64,000 nt of DNA from the NCBI RefSeq assembly GCF_000389635.1, contig NC_021182.1, positions 186,001 through 250,000 on the forward strand. The letters run 5' to 3'. A model generated the notes under the pieces. It worked only from the letters and a program-made list of their open reading frames with translations, did no database searches and was not told the DNA's origin. The DNA comes from Clostridium pasteurianum BC1 (GTDB lineage: Bacteria; Bacillota; Clostridia; Clostridiales; Clostridiaceae). Below are positions 1 through 8,343 of the stretch, one piece after another (positions within the stretch are counted from its first letter, which is position 1; each line of letters opens with the position of its first letter). Both the position numbers and the translations under genes were made by a program.

Positions 1-130
1 TTCCATCTTTTATGTTAAAGCCTTGTTTTTTAAAAAAATTTATTCCATTTTTTATAGCTTCAACATTTTCAGCACTTGATGGACATATTATGCCTATGGT
101 ATCTCCAATACAAAGTCTTTTACCTATCAT
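1..130 (-). CDS. LD-carboxypeptidase (S66 family), N-terminal part only
   Basis: The reverse strand opens at an ATG ending at base 130 and runs off the left edge, so only about 43 residues are visible. They begin MIGKRLCIGDTIGIICPSS, which matches the first beta strand and PxS turn of S66 LD-carboxypeptidases (LdcA/MccF family). Family members cleave the L-D bond of murein tetrapeptides in peptidoglycan recycling, or self-immunity peptides in MccF. An AGAGGTG ribosome site lies just upstream. It follows the M20-like gene on the same strand by 58 bases, so the two are probably cotranscribed and both concern small peptides. The catalytic Ser, Glu and His all lie outside the window. Confidence 0.8.
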   Translation of the reverse strand, partial: MIGKRLCIGDTIGIICPSSAENVEAIKNGINFFKKQGFNIKDG

Positions 131-188
131 ACATAACTGCACCTCTTTAAAATACTATAATAGCTTAACTGCTATAGTATAGTATATA

Positions 189-1367
189 TTAAATAAGTGA
201 ATATGTTAAATTATTTGTTTTTGAGGATAATTCCATTTTAGCCTCTGAAATTAGAGATTCTTTTTCTATTAAGTCAAGTGCAGTTATAGCAAGGGCATTA
301 GCAGTTTTTATAAGTATATCTTTGGCAAAATCAGTTTGAGTAGCCAGAGCAAAATCTCTGGTACCATATTTTATAGTTTTATCTTTAGTAATATTTATAT
401 AATAATTTACGCTGGGAACTAAATGGCTCACATTACCAAGGCTTAAAGGAGAACTTAAATTTTTTATTCCAAACATATCTATTATACCTATCTCTTTTAG
501 GTTATGAGAGAGCAGCCTATTTAGAGTGTTATTTGAAATAAGTTCCCTACAAGGTAAGTCATATATATGCAGCTCTCCTTCCATATTTAATAATTTTTCT
601 ATGGAATTCATAAAATAATCAATTTTATTTCTTATATTTTCAGCATTTTTTATGTTGTCTGTCTTTAATAAAAAACGAGCAGTAGCTTGTGAAATACTTT
701 TATTTTTAGAATCACTATGTATATCCACACTATCAATAGTGCAGATATTATCAAAACCTTTAATTATTAGATTAACTGCATTAAAAGTGAAAATGCAAGA
801 ATCTATAGGTGAGTATAGCTTAGGATGATTTTCAAAAGTTTCTTTTATAGTATTACTATACTTTATTTCAAGAGGTAAGACAGCAGGAGAAGTGCCAATA
901 ACAGCCGTTTCAGTATAAGGTTGAGCTGCAAGAACTGTGTCTAAATCATCAAAGACACCTTGATGTGCCATAGTTAGCTTTGAACCTCCCAGTATCTCTC
1001 CAGGACAACCTATCACAATCACAGAGCCGCCTAATCTAGAAATTATCTTGGAGAGCCCTAGAGCAGCACCTATAGATATGGCAGATTGAAGGTTATATCC
1101 ATATATTTGTCCCATATCTTTTACACTATCGTACTGGCATAAAAAACAAATTTTTGGATGGCCATTACCAAATTCTGCCTTAAAAGCAGTATCAATATTA
1201 AGATAACTCTTTTGTATTTTAAAAGAATGATTATTCAATAGATTCATTAAATAATTGCAGCTTTTGTTTTCATGAAAACTCTCTTCAGAATTTTCATAGA
1301 TATATTTAGATATTCCATATATTTCATCTTCAATAGTACTTAAAAAACTTATAACTTCTTGCTTCAT
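189..1367 (-). CDS. M20 peptidase/amidohydrolase homologue lacking its metal ligands
   Basis: A 392-residue protein with the fold signature of M20D amidohydrolases (aminoacylase, indole-acetyl-amino acid hydrolase or AbgB type). The start is well fixed by an AGGAGG site seven bases before the ATG. Aligned by eye with family motifs, the segment normally EYDALP...GHACGHN reads QYDSV...IYGYN (residues 78-92). The PAEE motif reads CPGEI (121-125), and the VHP histidine is replaced in AAQP (147-150). The usual His and paired-Glu metal ligands are therefore mostly absent, although the surrounding helices are conserved. It may be a non-catalytic binding or regulatory paralogue, or may use another mechanism. 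It precedes an LD-carboxypeptidase on the same strand, which suggests a role with cell-wall or small peptides. Family assignment is firm; activity is doubtful. Confidence 0.75.
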   Translation of the reverse strand: MKQEVISFLSTIEDEIYGISKYIYENSEESFHENKSCNYLMNLLNNHSFKIQKSYLNIDTAFKAEFGNGHPKICFLCQYDSVKDMGQIYGYNLQSAISIGAALGLSKIISRLGGSVIVIGCPGEILGGSKLTMAHQGVFDDLDTVLAAQPYTETAVIGTSPAVLPLEIKYSNTIKETFENHPKLYSPIDSCIFTFNAVNLIIKGFDNICTIDSVDIHSDSKNKSISQATARFLLKTDNIKNAENIRNKIDYFMNSIEKLLNMEGELHIYDLPCRELISNNTLNRLLSHNLKEIGIIDMFGIKNLSSPLSLGNVSHLVPSVNYYINITKDKTIKYGTRDFALATQTDFAKDILIKTANALAITALDLIEKESLISEAKMELSSKTNNLTYSLI

Positions 1368-1587
1368 GATTTATACCTCCTAGGATATTAAATAGGGCAA
1401 TCATTTAGATAAACATAAAAAACTTAGATATTTTATGATATTTATAGTATGTGCTAATAGAACCAAATATATTTACTATAAATGGAATATAAAATGGTTG
1501 TAAATATATGGAAAATATTATAATATAAAACTTGTTAATATAATATTATATTCAAGAATTCATAAAAAATTACTGGAGGGATAAGAA

Positions 1588-2259
1588 ATGTATAAAAAAT
1601 CCTTTAAATTTTTAAGTCTAGCTGCTTTTATACTGGTATGTTTTTTTACATTAATACTTTCTTTTAATGTAAAGGGAATTGAAAATACTTATAAGGCGCC
1701 TAAAAATAAACCTATAGAGATTAAGGGTAATAAAGCAAAAAGTACTAATGTTAAAATTCTAGGAAATACCTATTCAAATAAAGAGAAAAATAATGAAATA
1801 GTAGATTCTATTAATAATAAAAATTTAAAACCGGAAAATTATAAATTAAAAAAAATTGTTGGTAATTATGAGAAAAAGTATACTAATGTTTATAAAGTAG
1901 TTGTTCATATTGGAAGCCAAACAGTAGATGTTTATAATAATAATGATTTAATAAAAACCATGATTTGTTCTACTGGTATAGATAGTGCATCTACACCCAC
2001 GGGTACATTTGTTACTGGAAATAAAGGAACTTCTTTTTTTAGCGATAAATATGGTGAAGGTGGATACTATTGGACAAGCTTTTGGGGAAATTATCTTTTT
2101 CACAGTGTCCCCTTTGATAAAGACAAAAATATCATCCAAGGTGAGGTGGCTAAACTAGGTGAGAAAGCATCTCATGGCTGTGTTAGACTTTCTATAGAAA
2201 ATGCAAAGTGGATTTATAATAATATACCTAGAAATACTAAAGTATATGTGGGAACATGA
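1588..2259 (+). CDS. L,D-transpeptidase (YkuD domain), membrane-anchored
   Basis: A 223-residue protein with an N-terminal hydrophobic signal or anchor segment (about residues 7-27), a Lys/Asn-rich linker, and a C-terminal YkuD catalytic domain. The catalytic signature SHGCVRLS is intact near the C-terminus, with the nucleophilic Cys and the preceding His. FHSVPFD matches the conserved upstream histidine strand. YkuD enzymes make 3-3 cross-links or attach proteins to peptidoglycan outside the membrane. The start follows a TGGAGGG site. It stands alone and diverges from the upstream peptidase pair. A second L,D-transpeptidase with a peptidoglycan-binding module is encoded at 48902-49786. Confidence 0.9.
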   Translation: MYKKSFKFLSLAAFILVCFFTLILSFNVKGIENTYKAPKNKPIEIKGNKAKSTNVKILGNTYSNKEKNNEIVDSINNKNLKPENYKLKKIVGNYEKKYTNVYKVVVHIGSQTVDVYNNNDLIKTMICSTGIDSASTPTGTFVTGNKGTSFFSDKYGEGGYYWTSFWGNYLFHSVPFDKDKNIIQGEVAKLGEKASHGCVRLSIENAKWIYNNIPRNTKVYVGT

Positions 2260-2799
2260 GCTACTCCAATTTATAGAAGTTAGAGTTTCATGCTTCCTAG
2301 AGTTTGTAATCTACACTCTGCACGTGCTTAAGATCTATTTACAGTAATGATACTGTGCGATAAACATTGCAATCATACAATAATAGTTAAATGCAAATAA
2401 AATAGTCGTTTTATAATAAGAATATAAAGCAGTATATACTATAAATAAAAAATTAACTCTTTCTAATGCTTAAAATAGAAGGGGTTAATTTTTTATTTAT
2501 AAAAAATATTTATGGACAAAATAAAAATTGACATGTAATTGAATAAAATATATATTAAGAGGCAAAATAACAGGTGATAAAACTTTATATAAATACATGC
2601 AAATTTACTGAATTCATATAATGTTTACATTATAATAAATTGAGATATTGAAATTATAGGTAATAATCAAGTTATGTAATTTGCATCAACAAATTGCTGA
2701 TTAGTATTCAGACAAAAGCAATAAAATTATGGGCTTAATTAGTTATTTAGCAGTATAAACTATATAGTTTGTAAATGAAGATGATTTTAGGAGGTTGTA
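2260..2799. other. Intergenic region, 540 bp
   Basis: No open frame of note. The only clear element is the hairpin at 2443-2498, listed separately. The remaining 300 bases before gin are AT-rich and probably hold its promoter, but I cannot identify one with confidence. Confidence 0.5.
2443..2498 (+). terminator. Rho-independent terminator, probably bidirectional
   Basis: Two arms of 23 bases (2443-2465 and 2476-2498) are almost perfectly complementary around a 10-base loop. The core stem pairs TTAACTCTTTCTA with TAGAAGGGGTTAA. The stem ends in an A-run on the left and a T-run on the right, so it could stop transcription in either direction. It lies about 190 bases after the L,D-transpeptidase gene. 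Confidence 0.7.
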
Positions 2800-3006
2800 A
2801 TGAAAAAACCAAGTTGTATTATATGCGGGAAGTCTCTAGCTGATGGTATAATAGTTAATGGAAGAGGTATTTGTAAAGCTTGTGAAGAAAGACTGGTTAA
2901 TTTGGAACCTGGAAATGATTTTTACGAATACTATAAAGAATCCATAAGAAAAAATATGATCCAAGTAAGAGGAGCTGAATGTAATTGTCAAAATTACCAC
3001 TTGTAG
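2800..3006 (+). CDS. csfB: Sigma-G inhibitor Gin (CsfB)
   Basis: A 68-residue zinc-ribbon-like protein beginning with CIICGK and followed by CKACEERLV, i.e. the two CxxC pairs of the Gin/CsfB family. A CNC pair closes the C-terminus. In Bacillus, Gin is made under sigma-F and blocks premature sigma-G activity in the forespore. Identification rests on the motif, the size and synteny: in Bacillus csfB also lies just upstream of yaaO, tmk, yaaQ, holB and yaaT. An AGGAGG site precedes the ATG. The last 22 bases overlap the TTG start of the next gene, so the two are translationally coupled. Confidence 0.85.
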   Translation: MKKPSCIICGKSLADGIIVNGRGICKACEERLVNLEPGNDFYEYYKESIRKNMIQVRGAECNCQNYHL

Positions 3007-4397
3007 AGGGCATAATTAAATACTTAAGAGAAAATAATTCAATGCTCTGCATGCCCGGTCATAAAAGTGGCAGAGGATTTAAGAACACCGATGTAGGGAA
3101 AGAATTGTACGAGAATTTTATAAAGGCCGATATTACAGAAGTGGATGGAGTAGATAATCTTCATCATCCAGAGGGTATAATCAAAGAAGCAGAAAATATG
3201 TTAAGAGATTTTTATGGAAGTAAAAAGTCATATTTTTTAGTGAATGGAAGTACTAGTGGGAATTTAGCTATGATATTTTCCTGTCTTAGAGAAGGAGAAA
3301 AGGTAATAGTAGAGAGAAATTGTCATAGATCTATTTTTAATGGAATAATAATGAGAAAACTTAAACCGGTTTATATAAAAAATAAGATATACAATAAGTT
3401 TAATGCCCCCTTATCTATAGATGAGGATTACTTAATAGATTTGTTTGATAATAATTTAGATGCAAAGGCGGTTATAATAACTTATCCAAATTACTATGGT
3501 GTATGCTGTAATTTAAAATTCATAGTAAAAGAAGCCCATAAAAGAGGTATAAAAGTACTTGTAGATAGTGCCCATGGAGCTCACTTTGGAGCTCATAATG
3601 AGCTGCCTCAGCATGCTGTAAATCTAGGAGGGGATTTTGTTGTTATGAGTTCTCATAAAACACTTCCCAGCCTTACCCAAACAGCTTATTTACATATTGG
3701 CCAGGATATTGATACAGAGAAAGTAGATTTTTATGTTAGTGCATTTTTGAGTACAAGCCCTTCTTATATGCTAATGTGTTCAATGGATTATGCACGATAT
3801 TATTTGCAGGAAAAGGGAACAAGTGAATATAAGAAATTAATAGATTTATGTAATTATTATAGGGAGAAAATAAATTTAATAGAAGGATTTCATATAATCT
3901 CCAGAGAAGATTTACAGAATAATATAGATGTAACAAGATATATTTTAAATGTAAAAGATGGACTTAGTGGATATAAACTGTATGAGTACCTGAAAAGTAA
4001 AAAAATACAGCCTGAAATGTGCGATGGAAATAATGTAATTCTTATATTCTCCACTTTTAATACGGAGGAGGAGTTTGAACTCCTTTATAAATCGCTTTTA
4101 GACTGCAAACTTGAAGCTATAAAACTTAGAAATTTTCATATAATAGAGTCAGGTATAGCGGATATGAAAATTATGCCTTTTGAGGCTGTAGAAAAAGAAT
4201 ATAGGTTAATACATTACAGCAAAGCTCAGGGGGAGCTGTGTAGAGATTCTATTGTTCCGTACCCACCAGGGATACCTATAATATTACCAGGAGAGATTAT
4301 AAATAAAAACACAATAAAAGCTATAGAGTATTATCTAAGAGAGAAATGTACTGTACTTGGTATAAATAAAGATGGAGAAATTAAAATTATAGACTAG
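2985..4397 (+). CDS. Orn/Lys/Arg decarboxylase-family PLP enzyme (YaaO type)
   Basis: A 470-residue fold-type I PLP enzyme of the Orn/Lys/Arg decarboxylase major domain. MPGHKSGRG near the N-terminus is the family signature. VNGSTSGN, DSAHGAHFG and SSHKTLPSLTQ give the phosphate loop, the cofactor-ring Asp/His and the Schiff-base Lys. The C-terminal region holds YPPGIPIILPGE, typical of the decarboxylase C domain. The TTG start, inside the end of gin, has GAGGAG ten bases upstream. The likely reaction is arginine or lysine decarboxylation, but substrate cannot be read from sequence. Bacillus YaaO occupies the same position upstream of holB. Confidence 0.85.
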   Translation: MSKLPLVEGIIKYLRENNSMLCMPGHKSGRGFKNTDVGKELYENFIKADITEVDGVDNLHHPEGIIKEAENMLRDFYGSKKSYFLVNGSTSGNLAMIFSCLREGEKVIVERNCHRSIFNGIIMRKLKPVYIKNKIYNKFNAPLSIDEDYLIDLFDNNLDAKAVIITYPNYYGVCCNLKFIVKEAHKRGIKVLVDSAHGAHFGAHNELPQHAVNLGGDFVVMSSHKTLPSLTQTAYLHIGQDIDTEKVDFYVSAFLSTSPSYMLMCSMDYARYYLQEKGTSEYKKLIDLCNYYREKINLIEGFHIISREDLQNNIDVTRYILNVKDGLSGYKLYEYLKSKKIQPEMCDGNNVILIFSTFNTEEEFELLYKSLLDCKLEAIKLRNFHIIESGIADMKIMPFEAVEKEYRLIHYSKAQGELCRDSIVPYPPGIPIILPGEIINKNTIKAIEYYLREKCTVLGINKDGEIKIID

Positions 4398-4413
4398 TAT
4401 ATTGGAGGAGCTT

Positions 4414-5010
4414 ATGGGTAAAATATTTTGCTTATTAGGAAAAAGCGGATCGGGGAAAGATACTATATTTAAAAAGCTAATGGAAGAAAAAGTTTTGAAT
4501 CTAAAACCAATAGTTTCCTATACAACAAGACCCAAAAGAGAAAAAGAAAGGGACGGAGTAGAGTATTATTTCATAGATAAAGAAAAATTAGGTAAGTACA
4601 GGACATTAGGAAAGATTATAGAAAGTAGAGAATATAATACTGTAAATGGACAATGGTATTATTCAACTATAGATGATGGACAGATTGATATAAAAATTAA
4701 TAGCTATCTTATAATAACTACTCTAGAAGCATATAAAAACTTACAGAAGTACTTTGGAAAAGATGAAGTATTTCCAATTTATATTACTTTAGATGATGGA
4801 ATAAGATTGGAGAGAGCACTGCAAAGGGAAATGAATGAGGAAAAGCCTAACTACAGTGAATTATGTAGAAGATTTCTTGCAGATAATAGTGATTTTAGTA
4901 TGGAGAAATTAAAAGATGCTGGAATTGAAAAATTATATTGTAATTATGAAATTGATGAATGTATTAATAGCATAAAAAAAGACATTTTACAGGACATTAA
5001 AAGGCATTAG
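4414..5010 (+). CDS. Guanylate kinase-like P-loop kinase
   Basis: About 198 residues with the Walker A loop GKSGSGKDT and the guanylate-binding element SYTTRPKREKERDGVEYYF, both characteristic of guanylate kinase. I start at ATG 4414, because GGAGGAG lies directly before it and overlaps the in-frame TTG at 4402. The gene follows yaaO by 16 bases in one operon. In Bacillus the equivalent slot before yaaQ and holB holds thymidylate kinase (tmk). The lid and C-terminal half diverge from housekeeping guanylate kinases, so this may be a specialised paralogue with another nucleotide preference. The family is secure; the substrate is not. Confidence 0.75.
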   Translation: MGKIFCLLGKSGSGKDTIFKKLMEEKVLNLKPIVSYTTRPKREKERDGVEYYFIDKEKLGKYRTLGKIIESREYNTVNGQWYYSTIDDGQIDIKINSYLIITTLEAYKNLQKYFGKDEVFPIYITLDDGIRLERALQREMNEEKPNYSELCRRFLADNSDFSMEKLKDAGIEKLYCNYEIDECINSIKKDILQDIKRH

Positions 5011-5365
5011 AATTAACCGATGGTGAATAATGATTATATAAGTTATTGAATAAAAAATATTATTTTATTAGCTATCATCAATCAAATGTATAATTTCAAT
5101 TGCAACTTATATACCTATATTTAATTACAGAAATTTATGATAAAATATAGGTATATGATATATAAGTTTATATATTTACAAAGATTAATTGTTTGGAATT
5201 GATTAATTTTAGTATAAAATAGCTATCTTGTTTAAAACTTATATATTATTGCTTATTTATATGATTTTAATTACGACTTATACAAGAAAAGATTTATTTA
5301 TAATTATTAAAATAAAATTCTATATTTACTAGTAAAATAAAAAAGTATAAGGGAGGGTTATATTT
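5011..5365. other. Intergenic region upstream of darA with a long dyad
   Basis: There is no gene. An interrupted inverted repeat spans 5105-5166: TATACCTATATTT (5110-5122) is matched exactly by AAATATAGGTATA (5143-5155), and the pairing continues outward with a small offset. No T-run follows, so it looks more like an operator or leader hairpin than a terminator. The promoter of the darA-holB unit should lie in this region. Confidence 0.5.
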
Positions 5366-5695
5366 ATGAAGCTTATTATTGCTATAGTACAAGATGATGA
5401 TGCTGGTGATTTAATAGATGTGCTCACTGAAGAAAATTTTCGTGTGACAAAACTTGCTACTACTGGAGGCTTTTTAAAGGCTGGAAATACAACTCTTATG
5501 ATAGGCGTTGATGAAAAGGATGTAGATAGAGTATTGGGAACTATAGAAGAAGAATGTAAAACTAGGGATCAAGTTATAACGTCACCTTCACCTATAGATG
5601 GAGCTACAGGAGTATATGTACCCTATCCTATTGATGTAGAAATCGGTGGAGCTACTATTTTTGTAGTGGATGTAGATAAATTTATAAAGATTTGA
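5366..5695 (+). CDS. darA: Cyclic-di-AMP receptor DarA (PstA, YaaQ)
   Basis: A 109-residue PII-like protein beginning MKLIIAIVQDDDAGDLIDVL, with the TTGGFLKAGNTTLMIGV segment that forms part of the c-di-AMP pocket in DarA/PstA. Length and motifs agree with the family throughout. DarA trimers bind c-di-AMP in the cytoplasm; the downstream target is not generally known. An AGGGAGGG ribosome site precedes the ATG. The stop overlaps possible start codons of holB, giving tight coupling as in Bacillus yaaQ-holB. Confidence 0.9.
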   Translation: MKLIIAIVQDDDAGDLIDVLTEENFRVTKLATTGGFLKAGNTTLMIGVDEKDVDRVLGTIEEECKTRDQVITSPSPIDGATGVYVPYPIDVEIGGATIFVVDVDKFIKI

Positions 5696-5706
5696 TGGTG
5701 AAAAGT

Positions 5707-6663
5707 ATGAAGTTTGACAATATAATAGGACACACTGATATTAGGAAAAATTTTATTAACGCTATAGAATCAGGAAATTTTTCCCATGCACATTTGATAA
5801 CTGGTGAAGATGGTATAGGGAAAAGTTTTGTTGCTTTAGAAGCTGCTATGAATATTATAGGTAAAGAGATATATAGAGAATATGCTGATATAGTAGAATG
5901 CAGAATAGCAAATAATAGAAAATCCATTTCCGTAGATCAAATTAGAAAAATAATAGAAGAATCAAATAAGAAAGCCTATGAAGGAAATAGAAAAGTAATA
6001 ATACTTCATGATTCGGATAAAATGACCACACAAGCACAAAATGCTTTTTTAAAGACTATAGAAGAACCTCCTGATGGTGTATTTATACTATTGTTATGCG
6101 AAAATCAAGAGAAGATTTTAGACACTATTAAGTCAAGATGTCAAATTCATAAATTAAAAAAATTAAGTGACAGTGAGATAGATGAATTTATTTACAATAA
6201 GTATCCTAATATTTTAGAAGATGAAAAAAAAGCTGTTAAGGCATTTGCAGATGGTGTTCCTGGAAGAATAGTAAGCTTTATTGATAATGACTCATTTAAA
6301 GAAATAAGGGAAAAACTAATTAATATAATGATGGATGTAAATAATGCAGATATAGAAACTTTTCTTAAAAATGAAGAGTTCTTAACGAAATATAAGGATA
6401 TGTGGCAAGAAATTCTAACTTGTTTATTATCTTATGTTAGAGATATTATAATATACAAGGAAACGGGAATGGATGAGTTAATTATAAATTTGGATAAAAT
6501 TTCCTATATAAAAAAATTAACGGAAGTATTCTCATACAATAAACTTAATAGTATCATTGATATTGTAAATAATACTAAAAGTAATTTAGAAAGTAATGTA
6601 AATGCAAGTATGGTTTATCATATAATGCTGCTTAATATGAAAGAAACTAAGTCTTTTAGTTAG
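5707..6663 (+). CDS. holB: DNA polymerase III delta-prime subunit
   Basis: An AAA+ clamp-loader subunit of about 319 residues. IIGHTDIRKNF opens the domain, and TGEDGIGKS is a modified P-loop. NAFLKTIEEPP and TIKSRCQIHKL give the clamp-loader sensor and SRC motifs. The Cys4 zinc module of many delta-prime proteins is missing, so this is a shortened form. Several in-frame starts exist (5692, 5695, 5698, 5707). I prefer ATG 5707, which places the protein at the family start and has GGTG upstream. It is coupled to darA. The protein helps load the sliding clamp during replication. Confidence 0.85.
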   Translation: MKFDNIIGHTDIRKNFINAIESGNFSHAHLITGEDGIGKSFVALEAAMNIIGKEIYREYADIVECRIANNRKSISVDQIRKIIEESNKKAYEGNRKVIILHDSDKMTTQAQNAFLKTIEEPPDGVFILLLCENQEKILDTIKSRCQIHKLKKLSDSEIDEFIYNKYPNILEDEKKAVKAFADGVPGRIVSFIDNDSFKEIREKLINIMMDVNNADIETFLKNEEFLTKYKDMWQEILTCLLSYVRDIIIYKETGMDELIINLDKISYIKKLTEVFSYNKLNSIIDIVNNTKSNLESNVNASMVYHIMLLNMKETKSFS

Positions 6664-6846
6664 CATAGCTTAAGATAATAATTAGTTAGTATGCTATGAT
6701 ATTTTATGTCATACTGTGTTAGTAAAAATTTTTCACAGTGTAAAATGTTTTTTTATTTGAATTCTTGTGTAATTGAAAATATAGATCACATCTTTAAGTA
6801 ATTATTTTTAGATGGTTTACTTATAAGAAAATACAGGAGGTTTAAC
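6664..6846 (+). terminator. Weak terminator-like hairpins between holB and ricT
   Basis: Two imperfect hairpins follow holB: TAGCATA/TATGCTA close to the stop, and ACTGTG/CACAGT at about 6713-6741 followed by a T-rich stretch. Stems are short and loops long, so termination here is only possible. The intergenic spacing suggests the downstream gene has its own promoter. Confidence 0.3.
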
Positions 6847-7752
6847 ATGGTAACTGTTGTAGGAGTACGTTTTAAGAAAGCTGGTAAAATATATTATTTT
6901 TCTCCTGAAGACAAGGTTATAGCTAGCGGAGATAATGTTATTGTAGAAACTGCTAGAGGAATAGAATTTGGTAATTGTGTCATAGGACCTAAAGAAGTTA
7001 GTGAGGATAAAATAGTATTGCCATTAAAAAATGTTATAAGAAAAGCAAATGAAGAGGATGAAAAAAAATATTTAGAAAATAAATCTAAAGAAAAAGATGC
7101 CTTTAATATTTGTTCAGAAAAAATACAAAAGCATAATTTAATTATGAAACTTATAGATGTAGAGTATACTTTTGATAATAATAAAATAATATTTTATTTT
7201 ACTGCTGAAGGAAGAGTAGACTTTAGAGAATTAGTAAAGGATTTAGCTTCAGTTTTTAGAACCAGAATTGAACTTAGGCAGATTGGTGTAAGAGATGAAG
7301 CAAAGATGATAGGGGGATTGGGACCTTGTGGAAGACCAATGTGCTGTTCTGTACATTTAGGAGATTTTGCACCTGTGTCTATCAAAATGGCTAAGGAACA
7401 AAATTTATCACTAAACCCTACTAAAATATCAGGGATTTGTGGAAGACTTATGTGCTGCCTTAATTACGAACAGAATACTTATGAAGATATAAGAAAAAGA
7501 CTTCCAAAGGTAGCATCAATTGTTCAAACTGAGTATGGTAAGGGCGAGGTTGTATCTAATAGTGTAGTTAATGAAAGTGTTAAAATAAAGGTGAAGATTG
7601 AGGATGGAGAGGACACCATTAAAGAGGTTCCTATAAATGAACTTACTCTAGTATCTGGCTCTTTTGAAGGTGCTGTTGATGAAGCAGATATTAAGCTAGA
7701 AATTGATGGAGAAGATGAAAAGATTATAAAAGAGTTATTTAAACCAGACTAG
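6847..7752 (+). CDS. ricT: PSP1-domain protein (RicT/YaaT)
   Basis: A 301-residue protein with an N-terminal PSP1 domain and the conserved cysteine pattern GPCGRPMCCS followed by GICGRLMCCLNYEQ. In Bacillus, YaaT/RicT joins RicA and RicF in an Fe-S containing complex that supports mRNA maturation by RNase Y and affects sporulation and competence. The cysteine set here fits cluster binding. A strong CAGGAGG site precedes the ATG. It is followed after 10 bases by a small HMA-fold gene, so the two are probably one unit. The extended acidic C-terminus (about residues 230-301) is variable in the family. Confidence 0.88.
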   Translation: MVTVVGVRFKKAGKIYYFSPEDKVIASGDNVIVETARGIEFGNCVIGPKEVSEDKIVLPLKNVIRKANEEDEKKYLENKSKEKDAFNICSEKIQKHNLIMKLIDVEYTFDNNKIIFYFTAEGRVDFRELVKDLASVFRTRIELRQIGVRDEAKMIGGLGPCGRPMCCSVHLGDFAPVSIKMAKEQNLSLNPTKISGICGRLMCCLNYEQNTYEDIRKRLPKVASIVQTEYGKGEVVSNSVVNESVKIKVKIEDGEDTIKEVPINELTLVSGSFEGAVDEADIKLEIDGEDEKIIKELFKPD

Positions 7753-7762
7753 GAGGATAAAA

Positions 7763-7966
7763 ATGAAATCCATTCTTAAAATTTGCAATATAAGGACTTT
7801 AAGGGATGTTAGTGTAGTAAGAAATTCTATAGCGTCTAATGAAGGTATTGTTGCATGTCAAATAAACAAAGAAAAAGGCGAAATAGAAATAGTATATGAT
7901 GCTTACTCTATAAATATGGATAAAGTTATAGAAGCTATAGAAGATTTAGGATTTACTGTAATATAA
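7763..7966 (+). CDS. Small HMA-fold protein without the CxxC metal motif
   Basis: A 67-residue protein whose length and pattern, ending in VIEAIEDLGFTVI, match heavy-metal-associated (CopZ/Atx1) ferredoxin-like folds. The metal-binding MxCxxC loop is absent; the corresponding segment reads NIRTLRDVSVVRNSI. Copper chaperone activity is therefore unlikely. It could be a structural or protein-binding version of the fold. An AGGAGG site sits just after the PSP1 gene stop, so it is cotranscribed with it. Its function is unknown to me. Confidence 0.65.
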   Translation: MKSILKICNIRTLRDVSVVRNSIASNEGIVACQINKEKGEIEIVYDAYSINMDKVIEAIEDLGFTVI

Positions 7967-8050
7967 AATACACTTTTAAAAAATAAAAAAACATGATACA
8001 ATAGTTTATGGTAAACTTGTTGATTAAAACTTTAAGGAGGTGTGTTTTAA

Positions 8051-8221
8051 ATGGCATACAAAATTACTGATTCTTGCGTAAGCTGTGGAGCTTGTGCTTC
8101 AGAATGTCCAGTTAACGCTATAAGCCAAGGAGATTCTATATTTGTTGTAGATGCTGATACTTGCATTGATTGTGGAAACTGTGCTAACGTTTGTCCAGTT
8201 GGAGCTCCAGTACAAGAATAG
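8051..8221 (+). CDS. 2[4Fe-4S] ferredoxin
   Basis: A 56-residue clostridial ferredoxin beginning [19 protein letters not shown]. It has two complete CxxCxxCxxxCP clusters (Cys 9, 12, 15, 19 and 38, 41, 44, 48). It is the classical small low-potential electron carrier used by pyruvate:ferredoxin oxidoreductase, hydrogenase and related enzymes. AAGGAGG lies 9-10 bases before the ATG. A strong terminator follows at once, so it is a monocistronic gene. Confidence 0.96.
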   Translation: MAYKITDSCVSCGACASECPVNAISQGDSIFVVDADTCIDCGNCANVCPVGAPVQE

Positions 8222-8239
8222 TTTATAATTAAGAGATAA

Positions 8240-8281
8240 AAATAAGAAGTATACCTTAATAAGGTATACTTCTTATTTTTA
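8240..8281 (+). terminator. Ferredoxin terminator
   Basis: A perfect stem AAGAAGTATACCTT/AAGGTATACTTCTT with a three-base loop, followed by ATTTTTAT. It lies 20 bases past the ferredoxin stop. Confidence 0.92.
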
Positions 8282-8309
8282 TTGTAACCAAAGTTCAATA
8301 TGCTATACT
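8282..8309 (+). promoter_or_regulatory. Candidate sigma-A promoter for the EIIA gene
   Basis: TTGTAA (8282-8287) and TATACT (8304-8309) are separated by 16 bases, directly after the ferredoxin terminator and 35 bases before the EIIA start. Both boxes match the vegetative consensus at most positions. Confidence 0.45.
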
Positions 8310-8343
8310 ATATATAAAAAGAAAATATCAGGGGGAAACAGGT

